From: Holdemanella hominis
GTDB lineage: Bacteria > Bacillota_I > Bacilli_A > Erysipelotrichales > Erysipelotrichaceae
Length of the DNA stretch: 64,000 nt
Assembly (NCBI RefSeq): GCF_014306155.1
Contig: NZ_JACRWH010000003.1
Span: forward strand, 55,326-119,325
Direction of reading: 5' to 3'
The notes under the pieces were generated by a model that saw only the letters and a program-made list of their open reading frames with translations, searched no databases and was not told the DNA's origin. Made by a program: the position numbers and the translations under genes. Shown here one piece after another: positions 61,159 through 64,000 of this stretch. How positions within the stretch are numbered: position 1 is the stretch's first letter; each line of letters starts with the position of its first letter.

Positions 61159-61575
61159 ATGAACACAAAAACGTATACAACCTTACCACAAGAAGCCAAA
61201 GACATTCGTATTGAAGTATTCGTGAAAGAACAAGGCTTTGAAAACGAATTTGATGAAATCGACACTATTAGTCATCATATTGTTGCCTTTGATGAAAGAA
61301 AACCCATCGGAACATGTCGTTTCTTCAAAGAAAACGATCACTATACCATTGGAAGGGTGGCTGTATTAAAGGAATATCGAAATCAACATATGGGTAATTT
61401 ACTACTTGAAAGTGCCGAAAATGAAATCAAAAAATTAAACGGAGACTTAATTGTGGTACACGCACAAGTTCGTATCCACCCATTTTACGAAAAACAAGGC
61501 TATATTCAGTTTGGTCAAATTGACGATGATGAAGGAGTCCCACATATGTGGATGAAAAAAAAGATACAGTATTAA
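61159..61575 (+). CDS. GNAT-family N-acetyltransferase
   Basis: About 138 residues. EVFVKEQGFENEFDEIDT, then GRVAVLKEYRNQHMGNLLLE (acetyl-CoA loop V-x-x-x-x-R-x-x-x-x-G) and HAQVRIHPFYEKQGYIQFGQ. The C-terminal 4 bp overlap the convergent aminotransferase gene. An AAAGAAG precedes the chosen ATG; 61153 is also possible. Substrate unknown. Confidence 0.85.
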   Translation: MNTKTYTTLPQEAKDIRIEVFVKEQGFENEFDEIDTISHHIVAFDERKPIGTCRFFKENDHYTIGRVAVLKEYRNQHMGNLLLESAENEIKKLNGDLIVVHAQVRIHPFYEKQGYIQFGQIDDDEGVPHMWMKKKIQY

Positions 61576-62801
61576 GCTACTGTATCCAAAATATCCTTCA
61601 TCTTTTTTGCGAGTCCCTTTGTCTTTTCAACCGATAAAGAACAAATCGCAACACGAATACCCAAATTTACTTTGACGGTAAAAATGTTGTTTTCCATTAA
61701 TGCCTCATGGAATTTGTCACGTGTTTCATTATCCATAGATAAAGTTACGAAGAATCCTTCTTTGTAAGGATAATGTTTTAATCCCACTTCCTTCGCTTCT
61801 TTGACAAAGATATCTCCACGTTCTTTTAATAAATTTACATAGTGCAATCTTTCTTTATCATACGCATCTTTATGATTGTCTAATACATCTACAAATGTAG
61901 CCATAGCCCCATTGTTGATATTTGACCAAGTCGCACGCGCATCCTTTTCAAATACGATCTTCACTTGTTGCACTGCTTCTTTTTCTTGTCCTAACACAAT
62001 GGCAGCACCACAACGAAGTCCATAGCTCGTCATTGATTTTGATAAACTAAATGCGACAATTACGACAAAGTTTTTCTCAATTTGATCAAACTGTGCAAAA
62101 TATTCTTTCGCCTTTTCTTGTCTAGAAGAAAAATCAATATACGCAATATCATTCAACAATACTACGGCATGTGTTTTTGAACATTCATTCAAGAAAGAAA
62201 TGACTTCTTTCCATTCGTCTTCACTTAAAGAATAACCAGTTGGATTGTGACAAGGATCGTTGATCACAATGACTAAACGATTTTGTTTTTCCATCACATT
62301 TTTACATGCCGATTTAAAAGAGTTTAAATTAAAGTGATCTTCTTCAAATAAACTATATTTTTCCACATTCAAATTGTGCATCTGCGCCATTAGTGCATAA
62401 GATCCCCATGCGATTTCTGGCAAGACAACTGTTTGTCCCTCATCTAGACACTCTTGTAAAGTCATACCAACAGCACCGGTTCCTCCAGGTGTTGCGATAA
62501 CTTCATGTTCTAAGTGTGAATTCCCATTTAATACCCAGTCATATACTTTTTGTCTAAAGTCTGGATTTCCTGTAAAACTAGCTGCATAGGCTGCCAATAC
62601 TTTATTATCCAAGTTTTTTAATGAACTAAATACACTGTCTAAGGCAACCAAAGTTCCCTCTTCATCATATAAAGAACCAATTGTCGCATCTACAACGTTT
62701 TCACTTCCCACCTTAGCCTTAGCCTCTTTTGCCTTGGCAACAATTGAGAATACAGTATCTACGATTGGTGTTTGATTGACACTTTCCTTCACAAAATTCA
62801 T
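61572..62801 (-). CDS. PLP-dependent aminotransferase, class I/II (aromatic-type)
   Basis: 409 residues. VIATPGGTGAVGMTLQE, VIVINDPCHNPTGYSLSEDE, active lysine in VAFSLSKSMTSYGLRCG. Resembles tyrosine/aspartate aminotransferases. Immediately after pheA (2 bp), so likely converts phenylpyruvate to phenylalanine. Confidence 0.88.
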   Translation of the reverse strand: MNFVKESVNQTPIVDTVFSIVAKAKEAKAKVGSENVVDATIGSLYDEEGTLVALDSVFSSLKNLDNKVLAAYAASFTGNPDFRQKVYDWVLNGNSHLEHEVIATPGGTGAVGMTLQECLDEGQTVVLPEIAWGSYALMAQMHNLNVEKYSLFEEDHFNLNSFKSACKNVMEKQNRLVIVINDPCHNPTGYSLSEDEWKEVISFLNECSKTHAVVLLNDIAYIDFSSRQEKAKEYFAQFDQIEKNFVVIVAFSLSKSMTSYGLRCGAAIVLGQEKEAVQQVKIVFEKDARATWSNINNGAMATFVDVLDNHKDAYDKERLHYVNLLKERGDIFVKEAKEVGLKHYPYKEGFFVTLSMDNETRDKFHEALMENNIFTVKVNLGIRVAICSLSVEKTKGLAKKMKDILDTVA

Positions 62802-62803
62802 AC

Positions 62804-63877
62804 TTATTTTTCCTCCTTTAAAGTATATGCTCCCAATACTTTTACACTTTCACACACAGACTGTACCTCTCGAATACAATCATTTGCCTTTGACATATCC
62901 CCTTCAATTTCGACAAAGAAGAAATACTCAAAAGGTTTATTTTTCATCGGTCTAGACTGAATACTTTCCATGTTCAATCCATTCTTGGCAATACAATCAA
63001 TGATCTTTGCCAAAGCGCCACTCTCATGTTTAACCGATAGAACCATACTAAAGCGATTGCCCTGCATTTGTGGCTTTAATCCAATTACCAAGAATCGCGT
63101 TGTGTTAGTCGCATTTTCTTGAATGTTTGTAGCCAACACCTTTAAGCCATACAGCTCTGCATTTTCCTTAGCACCAATAGCTGCTTTATGCACATCCTGT
63201 TGTGCTGAAATATATTGAGCTGCCATCGCCGTATTTGGATAGGCCACCGTTTGTACATTTAATTCCTTTAAAAATTCTTTAGACTGTGAAAGTGCTTGAT
63301 CCTTTGAATAGACCCACTCCACATCTTTTAATGTACTGCCCGGAATTCCAAGTAAACATTGTTCAATCTTTTGATCATAAATTGACTGAATATACACTGG
63401 ATATTCCATTAATAAATCTAAGACTTCTCCAACCAATCCAGAATTCGTATTCTCAAAAGGAATCACACCATATTGTACGTCTGAATGGACAACCATTTGA
63501 AAAACTTCCTCAAAACTAGAAACGCCCACTTTTGGATTGGAAGGAAACAACTTCTCGCTCACCATATGCCCAAAGGCACCTTCAACTCCGCAATATCCAA
63601 CTTTATCATGAGACTGCAACGTTCTTTGATAGGCCTTCGATTCTTTCATAATGAACTTTATAAAAGACTCATAATATTCTTTATAACCCGGATTCTGAAT
63701 AAACTGCAGATTCTTTTCAATTACAACCTGCTCTCTACCTGAATCTAGAATTGGTAAATCATTTTCTATTTTATACGCAATCACATCTTTAACGGCATCC
63801 AACCTGGCTTCATATAGCTTAGCCATTTCACGATCAATCGCATCTATTTGCGTACGTGCTTGTTCCAACTTATTCAT
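62804..63877 (-). CDS. pheA: Bifunctional chorismate mutase / prephenate dehydratase (P-protein)
   Basis: 357 residues. AroQ chorismate mutase at about 1-80 (RTQIDAIDREMAKLYEARLD), prephenate dehydratase at about 93-265 (VGYCGVEGAFGHMVSEKLFP, YGVIPFENTNSGLVGEVLDL, NATNTTRFLVIG), ACT domain from about 278 (MVLSVKHESGALAKIIDCIA). The typical ESRP phenylalanine-binding motif reads IQSRP here, so feedback inhibition may be altered. First gene of a two-gene phenylalanine operon. Confidence 0.94.
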   Translation of the reverse strand: MNKLEQARTQIDAIDREMAKLYEARLDAVKDVIAYKIENDLPILDSGREQVVIEKNLQFIQNPGYKEYYESFIKFIMKESKAYQRTLQSHDKVGYCGVEGAFGHMVSEKLFPSNPKVGVSSFEEVFQMVVHSDVQYGVIPFENTNSGLVGEVLDLLMEYPVYIQSIYDQKIEQCLLGIPGSTLKDVEWVYSKDQALSQSKEFLKELNVQTVAYPNTAMAAQYISAQQDVHKAAIGAKENAELYGLKVLATNIQENATNTTRFLVIGLKPQMQGNRFSMVLSVKHESGALAKIIDCIAKNGLNMESIQSRPMKNKPFEYFFFVEIEGDMSKANDCIREVQSVCESVKVLGAYTLKEEK

Positions 63878-64000
63878 AGGTTCACCTGTTATGAAGTGAC
63901 CTTTGTCAAGACAAAATTACACTCATATTCTAAAAATATTCAGTTTTAGATTGATGACATAGAGGAACTCCTAAACAAATCTATCGACAGTTAACCACTC
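63878..64000. other. Region upstream of pheA
   Basis: No gene seen. It probably contains the pheA promoter; I see no convincing T-box or attenuator in the 123 bp available. Confidence 0.3.

Noticed and set aside
63878..64000. T-box riboswitch before pheA
   Set aside because: No T-box core sequence or specifier hairpin could be found in the available bases.

Overview
AT-rich chromosomal DNA of a low-GC Firmicute (Bacillota). The many PTS systems, LicT antitermination, cre boxes, FrlB/FrlC-like sugar genes, AGGAGG ribosome binding sites and small Firmicute-type toxin modules suggest a fermentative, host-associated organism. An Erysipelotrichaceae-like genome is my best guess, but no rRNA or marker gene in the window proves it. 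I saw no tRNA, rRNA, CRISPR array, insertion sequence or prophage.

Layout. 1-5.0 kb: a LicT / GH1 / PTS beta-glucoside operon with its RNA antiterminator, flanked by two copies of a small-toxin plus antisense-RNA cassette. 5.1-8.4 kb: an AAA-ATPase/PD-(D/E)XK gene that looks inserted beside the 3' end of a MarR-linked membrane-protein gene. 8.4-16.3 kb: first mannose-family PTS cluster with FrlB/FrlC-like sugar-processing genes and two GntR regulators, probably for a fructosamine (Amadori-type) substrate. 16.4-23 kb: accessory region with an acidic membrane protein, a PLD-helicase-DUF3427 protein with NUDIX partner, a third small-toxin cassette, a ParE/Phd pair and nested repeats. 23-26 kb: CsoR/CopA copper efflux. 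26-31.8 kb: KdpDE two-component system beside a KtrAB-type potassium transporter. 32-35.6 kb: a DUF4143 ATPase behind a 33-bp-period repeat array, an FMN alpha-hydroxyacid dehydrogenase and an EutH-like transporter. 35.6-40.5 kb: polyamine operon potCD-potB-potA with an XRE/cupin regulator. 40.6-46 kb: unknown genes, a flavodoxin-fold reductase, an EF-G/TetM-like GTPase fused to a YacP/Rae1-type NYN nuclease domain, and a GltD-like oxidoreductase. 46-48.9 kb: YitT protein, decayed ABC transporter fused to a YgbA remnant, cyclophilin lipoprotein. 48.9-56 kb: second mannose-PTS/FrlB/FrlC cluster with a LevR-like regulator. 56-64 kb: malQ, SNF2 helicase, GNAT acetyltransferase, aminotransferase and pheA.

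How the parts work together. Sugar uptake dominates: three PTS operons, two with cre-like boxes at the promoter, and the first PTS operon and a separate FrlB-like gene share the same 20-bp palindrome just downstream of their -10 boxes. Copper and potassium genes sit with their own regulators, and the likely operator sites are visible. The most unusual items are the GTPase-NYN fusion, the triplicated type I toxin-like cassette with an orphan antisense copy, the Ig-like insertion inside the PotA TOBE domain, a copZ start inside copA, periodic repeats in front of two AAA-ATPase genes, and several genes whose extended -10 box lies only 6-7 nt before the ATG.
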